Source of the DNA: Methanospirillum lacunae
GTDB taxonomy: Archaea; Halobacteriota; Methanomicrobia; Methanomicrobiales; Methanospirillaceae
Direction: 5' to 3' (one strand)
Assembly (NCBI RefSeq): GCF_046195335.1
Contig: NZ_CP176093.1
DNA: 64,000 nucleotides
Of this stretch, positions 45,284 to 54,386 are shown piece by piece. Position numbers and translations under genes: made by a program. The notes beneath the pieces were generated by a model. The model saw nothing but the letters and a program-made list of their open reading frames with translations. It was not told where the DNA came from and did no database searches. How positions within the stretch are numbered: the first letter of the stretch is position 1; every line of letters starts with the position of its first letter.

Positions 45284-46342
45284 TTATGGGTTAAGAATAC
45301 TGGTTAGATCACTATCTGATAGGTCATAATGATAAAACTTTGAATAGAATTCTTTTGCCAATGATGTAATATCAATATCTGAATATACATCCGGATACAA
45401 AATCTTTGCTACCCATGGAATACCAATAATTCTGTTTACTCCAGGTGGCCTGTCAAACCAGGGGAATGGTGCTTGTGGTACTAAATATACCCGCTTATTC
45501 TGAACCGCTTTTATGTTTGCCCAGATTGGATCAGAATACACCGACTTGTAAAATCCGGGATCGCCGACGATGATAACATCTGGATTCCATGACAGTACCT
45601 GTTCCATGGATACCTCAGTCATACCCATTCCAGGGGTTATATTACAATCCGCAATGTTCTTTCCCCCAACTAATTCAATAAGTTCTGAATGGGATGAACC
45701 AACGGGATCTGTTTTAAGGCCTTTTGGTCCTTCAGCATAGTATACCGTTACTTTCTTATCATCAGGGATTGAAGAAGCCTTATTCTGTACCAGCGAAAGG
45801 ACACGGTGATAAAATTCTAGAAGGGATTTTGATTCAGACTCTTTATTCAATAAGGATCCCAGAAACTGGATTGACGGATCATATCCGGTAATGTTTCTCG
45901 CGTCCATGATTCCAATTACTGGAATTTCACTAAATTTTTCCTGTCGCTCAAGGATTGTTTTAGAGAGATCTCCTGTCCCAAGGTCTGGCTCAATAACCAC
46001 GTCAGGTTTTAATGAAATGAAAGTTTCATAGTTACCAGTCGATGTCCCATACCATCCACCAACATTTGGAAGATCCCGATATTTTTGATCCATGAACTTT
46101 GTAGTATTGGATGCAGAATTTAATCCCAGCAATGTATCGGGGGCAAGCATGTAGATAGTCATGGTAGTAGGTGGTGCAGTACTTAAAACATGATTGATTT
46201 GGGTTGGAATCTCTATACTTCTCCCAACCATATCCGTAATAGTCCTATTTTCTGCGTTAGATGCTTGTAATCCTGTTACAGGTAATACTTGAACTAAAAG
46301 GAGTAGGAGGATAAAAATAAGGAGTAAATTTTTTAGTTTCAT
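45284..46342 (-). CDS. secreted metal-chelate-type binding protein (PF01497)
   Basis: 352 residues with signal peptide NLLLIFILLLLLVQVLPVTG. The opening is TDMVGRSIEIPTQ, and the first loop is LSTAPPTTMTIYMLAPDTLL. Lobe 2 has WNPDVIIVGDPG and the loop APFPWFDRPPGVNRIIG. It shares the TxPPTT and WxDRPPG features with the SBPs at 46375 and 52783, forming one subfamily. It starts 32 bp after the stop of the 46375-47454 SBP and is probably co-transcribed with it. Confidence 0.87.
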   Translation of the reverse strand: MKLKNLLLIFILLLLLVQVLPVTGLQASNAENRTITDMVGRSIEIPTQINHVLSTAPPTTMTIYMLAPDTLLGLNSASNTTKFMDQKYRDLPNVGGWYGTSTGNYETFISLKPDVVIEPDLGTGDLSKTILERQEKFSEIPVIGIMDARNITGYDPSIQFLGSLLNKESESKSLLEFYHRVLSLVQNKASSIPDDKKVTVYYAEGPKGLKTDPVGSSHSELIELVGGKNIADCNITPGMGMTEVSMEQVLSWNPDVIIVGDPGFYKSVYSDPIWANIKAVQNKRVYLVPQAPFPWFDRPPGVNRIIGIPWVAKILYPDVYSDIDITSLAKEFYSKFYHYDLSDSDLTSILNP

Positions 46343-46374
46343 ACCATTCTCATCATTTTAAATCAGTTACCTGA

Positions 46375-47454
46375 TTAAACCTTTAACCCTGAAGCGGATA
46401 GGAGGTCTTCTGCTTCCTTATCAGTCATATCATAGTGATAGAACTTTGTGTAAAACTCCTTTGTAAGGGCCTTCAGATCCATATCAGTGAATTTGTCTGG
46501 ATACAAAACTTTTGCAGTCCATGGAATTCCCATTACAGTATTAACGCCCGGAGATCGATCATACCAGTTGAATGGATCACTTGGAACCAGATATACCTGC
46601 TTATCTTTTACTGCCTTAATTTCTTTCCAGTTCGGATCTGAGTAGACTTTATTATAGAACTGTTTATCAGCTGCAATTATAACATCAGGATTCCACGACA
46701 TGATCTGCTCAATGGAAACCGGGGTTCTCCCAACCATATTTGTCCATTCAATGTTTGCAACATTAATTCCATTGCAAACATTCAGAGGTTGTGCATGATT
46801 AGACTCTGCGGGATCTGTCATCAGGCCTTCAGGTCCTTCTGCATAATACACCTTCTTTCTCTCTGATTCAGGGATGGATGCAGTTGTTTTAGTTACTTTA
46901 TCGTAAATATTCTGATAAAATGTATTGAACTCCTCTGCTTTTGAAGGATTGTTATACAACTGTCCTAAAAATGTCATTCCCGGAGCAAAATTACTGAGAT
47001 TAGTGACATCCCCAACAACAATCACCGGAATCGGATTCAATTGAGTCTGAATATCTTCAATATCGTTTGCATCCTTAAATTTTGAAATTACCTGCCCGTT
47101 TAATATCACATCAGGATTAAACTTAAAGAAACTCTCAGCATTCAATTTTGTTTGGCCCTGAGTTCCGCCGACATTTGGAAGATTCTTATACTTGTCAGGG
47201 AGATATTTCGAACTGTTATAGTTAGAATTAAAACCGACTAATTTATCTGGAGCGATGATATACGTCATTACAGTAACCGGCGGAGCTGTTCCTATAGCTA
47301 AATTGATCGGATCAGGAACTGTTAATTGACGGCCAGCCATGTCAGTGATCGTTTTTGTGGAGTCTGCTGCTGTTGCTATACAAACAGTGCAACTCACCAC
47401 GAGTGTTGCAATCAATGCAACATTGATCCAGAATTGCATTTTATGTTGATTCAT
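46375..47454 (-). CDS. secreted metal-chelate-type binding protein (PF01497)
   Basis: 359 residues with signal peptide NVALIATLVVSCTVCIATAA. The opening is TDMAGRQLTVPDP, and the first loop is IGTAPPVTVMTYIIAPDKLV. Lobe 2 has WNPDVIIAADK and the loop DPFNWYDRSPGVNTVMG. It belongs to the PP subfamily with 45284 and 52783. A 7-bp inverted repeat (47507-47524) lies upstream. Confidence 0.87.
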   Translation of the reverse strand: MNQHKMQFWINVALIATLVVSCTVCIATAADSTKTITDMAGRQLTVPDPINLAIGTAPPVTVMTYIIAPDKLVGFNSNYNSSKYLPDKYKNLPNVGGTQGQTKLNAESFFKFNPDVILNGQVISKFKDANDIEDIQTQLNPIPVIVVGDVTNLSNFAPGMTFLGQLYNNPSKAEEFNTFYQNIYDKVTKTTASIPESERKKVYYAEGPEGLMTDPAESNHAQPLNVCNGINVANIEWTNMVGRTPVSIEQIMSWNPDVIIAADKQFYNKVYSDPNWKEIKAVKDKQVYLVPSDPFNWYDRSPGVNTVMGIPWTAKVLYPDKFTDMDLKALTKEFYTKFYHYDMTDKEAEDLLSASGLKV

Positions 47455-47506
47455 TTTCTTAACCCATCCCGTATAGTGGATAAAATATATTCACTTCAGG
47501 TTTCAG

Positions 47507-47524
47507 TATCCGGGAATCCGGATA
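47507..47524. promoter_or_regulatory. inverted repeat TATCCGG / CCGGATA upstream of SBP gene
   Basis: TATCCGG (47507-47513), GAAT, CCGGATA (47518-47524), 53 bp upstream of the SBP ATG. A related TATCCGGAT lies at 49445-49453 upstream of the second FecCD gene. It is a candidate operator. Confidence 0.35.
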
Positions 47525-47954
47525 TCATATATTTATCAACAGAATAATTAAAAATATCTTAATCATTCTGAAATTACATTGATTTTAATGAACCTAATTA
47601 TTAACACCATAAGTCAATATAGTTCAAAACAGGCTAAAAAATAAGTCTACACGATATAAAAAGAACCTAACATTATAGTAATTATTGGTTCTTACATTTA
47701 ACAGATTTCAAAGGTTTAAAGAAGAATGAATAAGGGAATGGAGTGATCGTTTGGATCGGATCTCGCCAAGTCCCTGATATCCAGATTTGTAGATAATGTT
47801 CAGGTAAACAACCATGAAGTTATTCCGTTAGTAATCATAGGAATGACTACTTGAAAGATTATCTTCCATACTGGACACTAGATATTGGAAATATTATGTA
47901 ATTAATATTTCCATTTGTTAAAGATAAATTAATACACCCTCATTCCCCATAGTA

Positions 47955-47985
47955 CTGGAGAGCAGGGGTAATCTGCTAAATCCAG
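47955..47985 (+). promoter_or_regulatory. leader hairpin before moeA
   Basis: CTGGA (47955-47959) pairs with TCCAG (47981-47985), and AGCAG (47961-47965) with CTGCT (47973-47977), closing a GGGTAAT loop. The structure ends 4 bp before the ATG at 47989 and would occupy the ribosome entry region. Confidence 0.35.
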
Positions 47986-47988
47986 GTG

Positions 47989-49179
47989 ATGAATATTCCC
48001 AGCAGTAGTGTTCAATCAAAAATGATTTCTCTCGCAGAAGCACAAAAAATTGTGTTGGAGTCGTTTCCTTCATGCGACTCAACTATCTGTATTCCGACGA
48101 CAGATGCAGCAGGCCGTATTTTAACAAATCCTGTCCACTCAAATCGTACCAATCCACCACTCCTTCTTGGTGGACCTGATGGTATCGCTGTAAAAAGCGA
48201 AATGACCATTGGAGCAAGTGAAACCAACCTTATTGAACTTGAAGCCCCCCGGGTAAATACAGGAACTCCCATGCCTGATGGGTATGACGCAGTTATACCA
48301 ATTGAAGAAGTCACAGAAATTTCAAATGGAAAATATCAGATACATACCCCCATGGCCGCATTTCAAAATACGGTTCCAAAAGGAGTTGATATCGGAAAAG
48401 GCGATATTGTGATGGATATCGGCCATTATGTCATACCCTATGATATCGGTGCTCTTCTCACATATGGAATCAGGGAAGTACACGTAAAAAACTGGAAAAT
48501 AGGCCATATTGCTTCAGGCGATGAAATTGTTCCACCAAATAAAAATCCCCTGCCCGGCCAGATAATTGACAGTAATTCATATATGATATCTGCCTATCTG
48601 AAACAGTTTGGGATTACTCCGGTTCTCGCTCCAATTGTTTCTGATGAACCTGAAGGCATGGCACAGGAGATCCAGCAGTTATGTAAAGATTGTGATATGA
48701 TTCTGCTCTTTGGTGGCTCTTCAGCTGGATCTAAAGATTATGCTGTTGAAGCCTTGAAAAGGAGTGGATCTCTTCTGTTTCATGGCGTTGGAATGGGTCC
48801 CGGAAAGCCGGTTTCACTGGCCAGTGTTAATAATAAGCCGGTGTTTGGTATGCCAGGACCATCTATTGCCTCTCTTACCGCATTGTATCAATTAGTTTAT
48901 CCCCTGCTGAAACAATGGGGAGTCCCAATTCCACCTGATACATATATCAAAGGAGAAATTACCCAACCGGTGTCATCATTTGCTGGGTTTGATTTTTTCA
49001 TGATGGTAACTGTCACCAAGAATAATGGAAAAACCCTGATATCCCCGGTTGAAAGAAGATTTGGTCAAATGATGGGTGTCAGGGCGGATGCAGTTCTTCA
49101 TAAAAAGGTTGGATCAAAAGATCTTCAGGCAGGAGATGAAGTCGAAGTGAGGCTTCTCAGACCTGATTTTGCCATCTAA
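47989..49179 (+). CDS. moeA: MoeA-family molybdopterin molybdotransferase
   Basis: 396 residues, the usual MoeA length. Domains in order: N-terminal part (ISLAEAQKIVLESF, TTDAAGRILTNPV), lid/domain II with GVDIGKGDIVMDIG, the MoaB-like domain III (FGGSSAGSKDYAVEALKRSG, GMGPGKPVSLASVNNKPV), and C-terminal domain IV. I start at ATG 47989; a GTG sits directly upstream. It inserts Mo or W into molybdopterin. It is the closest relative in the window of the truncated gene at 1-541. Confidence 0.92.
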   Translation: MNIPSSSVQSKMISLAEAQKIVLESFPSCDSTICIPTTDAAGRILTNPVHSNRTNPPLLLGGPDGIAVKSEMTIGASETNLIELEAPRVNTGTPMPDGYDAVIPIEEVTEISNGKYQIHTPMAAFQNTVPKGVDIGKGDIVMDIGHYVIPYDIGALLTYGIREVHVKNWKIGHIASGDEIVPPNKNPLPGQIIDSNSYMISAYLKQFGITPVLAPIVSDEPEGMAQEIQQLCKDCDMILLFGGSSAGSKDYAVEALKRSGSLLFHGVGMGPGKPVSLASVNNKPVFGMPGPSIASLTALYQLVYPLLKQWGVPIPPDTYIKGEITQPVSSFAGFDFFMMVTVTKNNGKTLISPVERRFGQMMGVRADAVLHKKVGSKDLQAGDEVEVRLLRPDFAI

Positions 49180-49484
49180 TTTTTTAATTAAATAATACAG
49201 GAAAAATTCTGCAACTCATGATGTATTAAAATTGTGCCAGATTTCATAGAAAACGGTATAGAACAAGGTATATGAGATTTTTTATAACCTTCGAGTAACT
49301 CGATTAAAAATTTAGTAATATCTTAAAAATAAGGCTACAGTCCGTTTTTTTGAAATTGATCTAAATTAAATTAAATGGTTTAACTAAACGCAATGAATAA
49401 TATAGAGACATGCACAATTGTACAGTATTTAAATACATCGCAGATATCCGGATTTATTATACATATTTGTAACTAGGAGTAAAA
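49180..49484. other. intergenic region upstream of second FecCD operon
   Basis: 305 bp, AT-rich, no gene. It contains ACAATTGT (49414-49421), the core of the 40321 palindrome, and TATCCGGAT (49445-49453). Both may be regulatory sites for the downstream importer. Confidence 0.4.
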
Positions 49485-50597
49485 ATGGATAATTCAAATG
49501 ATAATCATCCGATTGATACAGAACCTTCCTCCAGGGAATCAATCAGGAATAATGTGAGCAACGAAGAGATTAATAAGATTACAAAAAAAAGAAGGCTAGT
49601 ACTTCCTCTAATAGTAATTCTTTATATTCTCCCTTTTTTTATCATAATCTGGTCCTTATTCATTGGTAGATTTGAAGTAGAACCTGGAAATGTTCTTAAA
49701 ATCCTTTTCTCCCCAATTATTCCCATGGAACACACATGGTCGAGTGCAGAAGAGACAATTATTTTTCAGGTCAGATTACCTCGGATTATTGCAGCAGTTC
49801 TTGTAGGTGCATCCCTTTCCATGGCTGGTGCATCATATCAGGGTCTCTTTAAAAATCCACTCGTTTCACCAGACATTCTGGGAGTATCCTCGGGTGCAGG
49901 GTTTGGAGCAGCGTGTGCAATTTTGTTATCACTATCAACCTATTATATACAGGTTTCTGCATTTATTGGTGGAATTACAGCAGTCATCACAACATATCTT
50001 CTCAGCCGGTTATATAAAACCGGACAGGTTCTTGTATTAGTATTATCAGGAGTGATTGTTTCATCATTTTTTAGTGCACTGCTCTCAATAACAAAGTATG
50101 TTGCAGACCCTTATGAAAAACTACCAACTATTGTTTTTTGGCTTATGGGAAGTCTTTCATCTGCACGATATATCGATATTATGTCGATAGCCCCGGCAAT
50201 GTTTCTCGGAGGACTTATTCTGATGCTCATTCGCTGGAGAATAAATCTTCTTTCTCTAGGTCCTGATGAAGCGAGAACTCTTGGAATCGACATCAAACAG
50301 ATTACCAGAATAATCGTCTTATGTGCCACTCTTCTTACTGCAGCTGCAGTATGTATCAGTGGAATTATTGGATGGGTCGGACTTGTAGTTCCTCATCTGG
50401 CAAGGATGATTACGGGTCCTGATTATTCCAAGTTGCTGCCAATGACAATAGTCATGGGAGCGTCATATCTCTTGGTTATGGATGATATCTCACGAACGCT
50501 AATAAGCACAGAAATTCCGTTAGGAATCCTTACTGCTCTTATAGGTGCTCCATTCTTCGCGTTCTTACTTTGGAGGAGGAAAACAGGATGGGTATAA
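49485..50597 (+). CDS. FecCD-family ABC transporter permease
   Basis: 370 residues. A hydrophilic N-terminal extension of about 40 residues precedes ten hydrophobic helices. Hallmarks: RLPRIIAAVLVGASLSMAGA, YQGLFKNPLVSPDILGVSSG, GIIGWVGLVVPHLARMITGP, EIPLGILTALIGAPFFAFLL. It is closely related to the permease at 36171-37208. It overlaps the ATPase gene by ten bases. Confidence 0.92.
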   Translation: MDNSNDNHPIDTEPSSRESIRNNVSNEEINKITKKRRLVLPLIVILYILPFFIIIWSLFIGRFEVEPGNVLKILFSPIIPMEHTWSSAEETIIFQVRLPRIIAAVLVGASLSMAGASYQGLFKNPLVSPDILGVSSGAGFGAACAILLSLSTYYIQVSAFIGGITAVITTYLLSRLYKTGQVLVLVLSGVIVSSFFSALLSITKYVADPYEKLPTIVFWLMGSLSSARYIDIMSIAPAMFLGGLILMLIRWRINLLSLGPDEARTLGIDIKQITRIIVLCATLLTAAAVCISGIIGWVGLVVPHLARMITGPDYSKLLPMTIVMGASYLLVMDDISRTLISTEIPLGILTALIGAPFFAFLLWRRKTGWV

Positions 50598-51466
50598 CAT
50601 TTAGTGCACATAATCTCCAGTTCAATTGGAATAAACAACGTACTGTATTTTCAAATGTTTCCTTTACCTTGAAGCCCGGAGAATTATTTTGTATTCTGGG
50701 TCCTAATGGAACAGGAAAATCCACTCTTTTACGGTGTCTCATCAACCTTTTAGATCTAAATAATGGATCTGTTCAGATTGAAAATATAGATATCAGAGAG
50801 ATGGAACGACAGGAACTTGCCAAGAAAATTGCATTTGTTCCTCAACGATGGGATGTTTCATTTCCATATACTGTAATTGATTATGTTGTAATGGGAAGGG
50901 CTCCATTTATTTCTGCATTTTCGTCTCCCAAAGATGAGGATATAAAAATTGCAATTGATGCAATCCAGGAAGTGGGAGTATTTCATTTAATAGATAAACC
51001 TGTGAATGAAATCAGTGGAGGTGAGCATCAACTGGCTCTCATCGCACGAGCTCTTGCCCAGGAGCCTGAAATTCTTCTTTTAGATGAACCGACTTCCCAC
51101 CTTGATTTTGGCAATCAGATGCAGGTTCTTTCCCTGATTGAACGGCTCCGCGACAGGGGAATTTCAATAATTATGACCTCCCATTTTCCGGACCATGCCT
51201 TCATAGTATCTGATATGGTTGGTATCATGCGAGAAGGTTCTTTTTCGAAGATCGGCCCGGCTGAAGAGGTCATTACTAGTGAAGATCTTAAAGCTACGTA
51301 TCATGTAGATGTTAGAGTTGAATTTATTGAAGTAGCTGGTAGAAAGGTATGTATTCCAGTCAGATACAGGACAGGATGTGAGTGTTCTACAGAGTCAATA
51401 CTTGATCAGTACTTTAAAGAATGTCAGGAACATGCAGGACTCTGCAAAAATTGTGGGTTTTGTTAA
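50588..51466 (+). CDS. ABC transporter ATP-binding protein with Cys-rich C-terminal tail
   Basis: 292 residues from ATG 50588, backed by GGAGGAGG eight bases upstream. Walker A GPNGTGKST, signature EISGGEHQLALIARALAQEP, Walker B LLLDEPTSHLD, H-loop TSHFPDH. After the normal end (RKVCIPVRY) there is an extra ~33-residue tail with six cysteines (CECSTES, KECQEH, CKNCGFC). The tail is absent from the paralog at 37208-37984 and could bind a metal or an Fe-S cluster, perhaps to sense cargo. Confidence 0.9.
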   Translation: MGITFSAHNLQFNWNKQRTVFSNVSFTLKPGELFCILGPNGTGKSTLLRCLINLLDLNNGSVQIENIDIREMERQELAKKIAFVPQRWDVSFPYTVIDYVVMGRAPFISAFSSPKDEDIKIAIDAIQEVGVFHLIDKPVNEISGGEHQLALIARALAQEPEILLLDEPTSHLDFGNQMQVLSLIERLRDRGISIIMTSHFPDHAFIVSDMVGIMREGSFSKIGPAEEVITSEDLKATYHVDVRVEFIEVAGRKVCIPVRYRTGCECSTESILDQYFKECQEHAGLCKNCGFC

Positions 51467-51587
51467 AAATCTTTTCTCTTAATTTCCTTTTTTGATTTGA
51501 TTCCTGATTTGTAATTAAAAATAGGGATACAATAATCAGACAAATAGTATTTATTTGTATAACGATATCAGATTTTTATATGCAAAA

Positions 51588-51600
51588 TTAGGTTAACTAA
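51588..51600. promoter_or_regulatory. DtxR-box-like TTAGGTTAACTAA
   Basis: The 13 bases are nearly palindromic and match the first half of the bacterial DtxR/IdeR box. They lie between two convergent genes, so they are not upstream of either; a role is uncertain. Confidence 0.2.
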
Positions 51601-51742
51601 ACAATTTTTTGTAAGTGCCATTTTTTTATCAGATCATTAATTGGTATTTCTTAGGCTTAATAATACCAATAAATTATTAAAAATATCTACATGAGCCATC
51701 ACATTTAAAAAAAGATAAGAGACATTCATTCAAAGAATTCTC

Positions 51743-52783
51743 CTACATATTTTTAGTTGCAATGGTTAGTGTGGAAAACCCGGTACATGTACGTATGTTG
51801 AAAGACTGGATCCCGGATAATCCAGATGATCCTAATACATTTTTAAACTCATCCCTCGTCACCATGTGATGATGACCTTTGATGAAAACCGTATCCATGG
51901 CTTTAAGGGCATCTTCTCTGGGGATGATCCAGTCATCTTCAAACTTGTGGTTTGAGATAAAAAGACCTCTTGTTTTTATCTTCGCCGCAATACGTTTGAG
52001 CAATAGATGAAGATCATCAGCCCGGTACAGAATATGAGATGCAAATACCATATCATACCCGGATCCTGGGATATCAACATTCATGTCCCCTGTCTCGATT
52101 GAGATTCGGTCCACCATCTGGTACCGCTTAACCATCTCCAGGGTAAATGGAGTGATAGACTGTTTATCAAGAATAACTGCAGACAAACCCGGGTTCTTTT
52201 GACAAAATGAGATGGAATACATACCATGTCCTCCCCCAATGTCAAGAAGTGTGTGTGAAGATTGAAATTCCGGGATATTACTTAAGATTCGTGTAATTTC
52301 CTGAATCTCTCCCCTCATACTATGCTGACAGACCACTTTAAGAAAATCTGGACTCATCTGGCTGGCTGGCTTTTGAGACTCGGAATTCTCTTTAAAGAAA
52401 TCCTCACTCTGTCCCCATATACCCTCAGATGAAGACCTGATAGAATCTCCCTGATATAGTGGGCTCTCTGATACCAGATATGGAGCAAGTTTTGAGCACA
52501 ATCCTACTTTGTTCTCTTTCTTTTCCAGAATGCCAATCTCTACGAGTGCTTCTAAAAAGGATTTTCCAAAAGAACTCTGATATCCGAGTTTTTGTATCAG
52601 GACATCTGGATCATGGGGACCAACAGCATACAGAATATCGGCTATACCAGATTCCAGTGCCCAGGTGAGAACACGATACCGCCGGAATCCAGATATGACT
52701 TCATCGATTCGATGAAAATCTTCACCACATGCCTGACCCTTAGAAGAAAGGGGATTTAACCCCTTTTGATGATTCTGCTCCAT
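51743..52783 (-). CDS. O-methyltransferase-like protein with winged-helix dimerisation domain
   Basis: 346 residues from ATG 52783, which overlaps the SBP stop (ATGA). Residues 20-130 look like the winged-helix dimerisation domain of hydroxyindole/plant-type O-methyltransferases (VLTWALESGIADILY, LEALVEIGILEKKENKVGL). The SAM domain has TLLDIGGGHGMYSISFCQKN, then GDMNVDIPGSGYDMVFASHI and IKTRGLFISNHKFEDDW. Direct coupling to a secreted SBP suggests methylation of the imported ligand or of a chelator used in its capture. Confidence 0.83.
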   Translation of the reverse strand: MEQNHQKGLNPLSSKGQACGEDFHRIDEVISGFRRYRVLTWALESGIADILYAVGPHDPDVLIQKLGYQSSFGKSFLEALVEIGILEKKENKVGLCSKLAPYLVSESPLYQGDSIRSSSEGIWGQSEDFFKENSESQKPASQMSPDFLKVVCQHSMRGEIQEITRILSNIPEFQSSHTLLDIGGGHGMYSISFCQKNPGLSAVILDKQSITPFTLEMVKRYQMVDRISIETGDMNVDIPGSGYDMVFASHILYRADDLHLLLKRIAAKIKTRGLFISNHKFEDDWIIPREDALKAMDTVFIKGHHHMVTRDEFKNVLGSSGLSGIQSFNIRTCTGFSTLTIATKNM

Positions 52784-53835
52784 CACGATGCAACGGGATT
52801 CAGAGCACTTTTAATCTGGTCATCAGTGATATCAAAGTGCAGGAAGATCAAGTGGAAATCTTTAATCAACTGATTCAGGTCCAGATCCTTGAATTCATCC
52901 GGATACAGCATTTTGGCAGTCCACGGAATACCAATGATCCGGTTTACACCCGGTGGGTGGTCATACCAGCTGAACGGGGTTTTTGGAGTAAGATATACGC
53001 GTTTATCCTTGACCGCTTTAATCTGGGACCAGGACGGATCTGTGAACATCTTCTTGTACAGGTTTGCATCCTCTACAATGATCACGTCTGGATTCCAGGT
53101 CATCACCTGTTCCATTGATACTTTGATCTCGCCAAAAGCATCAGTAAGGGGCTCATCAACAACGTTAATCCCACCTGCTATGTCAATTAACTGGGAATGA
53201 GGAGAACCTTTGACTTCAGTGGTTAGTCCATCATTTCCGGCCGCCTGATAAACAGTAACTTTTTTAGATTCTGGAATTGCTGAAACCTTGCTTTGAACCT
53301 GGTCTAATACAGAGTTATAGAAGGTAATCATCTTATCTGCCTGAGCTGATTCTCCAAGCAGATCACCCATGAACTTAATCGGTTTTTCGTAACTCAAAGC
53401 GTCAACACTGTTCTCTACACCAACAACCGGAAGAGATCCGAACTTATCCTGTCGTGCATCAACAGTGGACTTCATATCACCCTGCTGATTGTACCCTTCA
53501 AGAATGATATCGGGGTGCATTGCAAGGAACGATTCATAATTCCCTTCCTTCCCACCAAACCATCCTCCAACAGCGGGCAAATTCAGATACTTTGCAGGAA
53601 GGAATCCGGTATTATTAGAGTTCCATCCAAGCAGCTTGTCGGGTGCGATCATGTAAATGAGCATGGTTGTTGGTGGAGAAGTTCCAAGAACACCTTCGAT
53701 ATGTGCCGGGATTGTAACAGTCCGGCCAGCCATATCAGTAATTGTTTGTGTCTGATTTGCTTCAGCCCAGACAGAGACGGGTATGCTCAACACCATGAGC
53801 ATGAGGATACATACTATAATTTTCCTCAAATTCAT
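52783..53835 (-). CDS. secreted metal-chelate-type binding protein (PF01497)
   Basis: 350 residues from ATG 53835 with signal peptide KIIVCILMLMVLSIPVSVWA. The opening is TDMAGRTVTIPAH; the first loop is LGTSPPTTMLIYMIAPDKLL. Lobe 2 has WNPDVIIVEDAN and the loop TPFSWYDHPPGVNRIIG. It is a member of the PP subfamily. Its stop overlaps the methyltransferase start (ATGA). Confidence 0.88.
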   Translation of the reverse strand: MNLRKIIVCILMLMVLSIPVSVWAEANQTQTITDMAGRTVTIPAHIEGVLGTSPPTTMLIYMIAPDKLLGWNSNNTGFLPAKYLNLPAVGGWFGGKEGNYESFLAMHPDIILEGYNQQGDMKSTVDARQDKFGSLPVVGVENSVDALSYEKPIKFMGDLLGESAQADKMITFYNSVLDQVQSKVSAIPESKKVTVYQAAGNDGLTTEVKGSPHSQLIDIAGGINVVDEPLTDAFGEIKVSMEQVMTWNPDVIIVEDANLYKKMFTDPSWSQIKAVKDKRVYLTPKTPFSWYDHPPGVNRIIGIPWTAKMLYPDEFKDLDLNQLIKDFHLIFLHFDITDDQIKSALNPVAS

Positions 53836-54386
53836 ACTTTTAACCATCCATTTGTTAACAATATAATATAAGTTTTAGATTTTGTTAATATTTTCCAATC
53901 GAACATGAACTTAAATTTTTAAAAATTTGATTTATTTTTAAAAATAAGCCTAATTATTACTTTTTCTAAAGAAACAAACATTATTTAAATATCAATAATA
54001 TGTACCTATCAAAACAAATTAACGAAGTTATTATGATTCAAATCGGAAGCAGGTACAGACATAGAGAGATGATTCGTTTCATTTTTTCAGTTTATACAGG
54101 TCTCTCAGACCAAACGCCACTGAGTTCAGATGATGATATAATTACACCAGGGTTTTTCTGCGTTCTTCATCATCTGATATTACAATGAGAAGTACAAATA
54201 CAGGAGATACGAGATAATTATATATATACGGGCAGTTTACTTCCTACATGACTTACCTGTTTCATGATTACCGCGTGGTGGGGATGTACCTATTGGTATC
54301 TTGAACTCAATTAAAACGAATCTTTGGACGGGTAATTAAAAAGTAAGATGTACTTCTGCTTTATCGGCAGGTTTAGGGAGGATACC
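53836..54386. other. intergenic region with promoter for the chemoreceptor gene
   Basis: About 550 bp between divergent genes. The SBP side is AT-rich. TATATATATA at about 54219-54228 is a clear TATA box, giving a leader of about 140 nt before the chemoreceptor ATG. The 62-codon frame at 54000-54188 does not look protein-like. Confidence 0.5.

Larger units (their letters stand above)
47455..47985. other. intergenic region with inverted repeats
   Basis: 531 bp without a gene between divergent SBP and moeA genes. It contains a 7-bp inverted repeat at 47507-47524, a wider AAGAACC ... GGTTCTT repeat at 47661-47693, and a leader hairpin just before moeA. Confidence 0.5.

Noticed and set aside
51588..51600. 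DtxR-box-like element as a promoter operator
   Set aside because: It lies between convergent gene ends, so it cannot be a simple promoter operator; kept only as a low-confidence site.
54000..54188. 62-codon ORF on the plus strand upstream of the chemoreceptor
   Set aside because: No ribosome binding site, atypical composition and overlap with an AT-rich promoter region; no recognisable motif.
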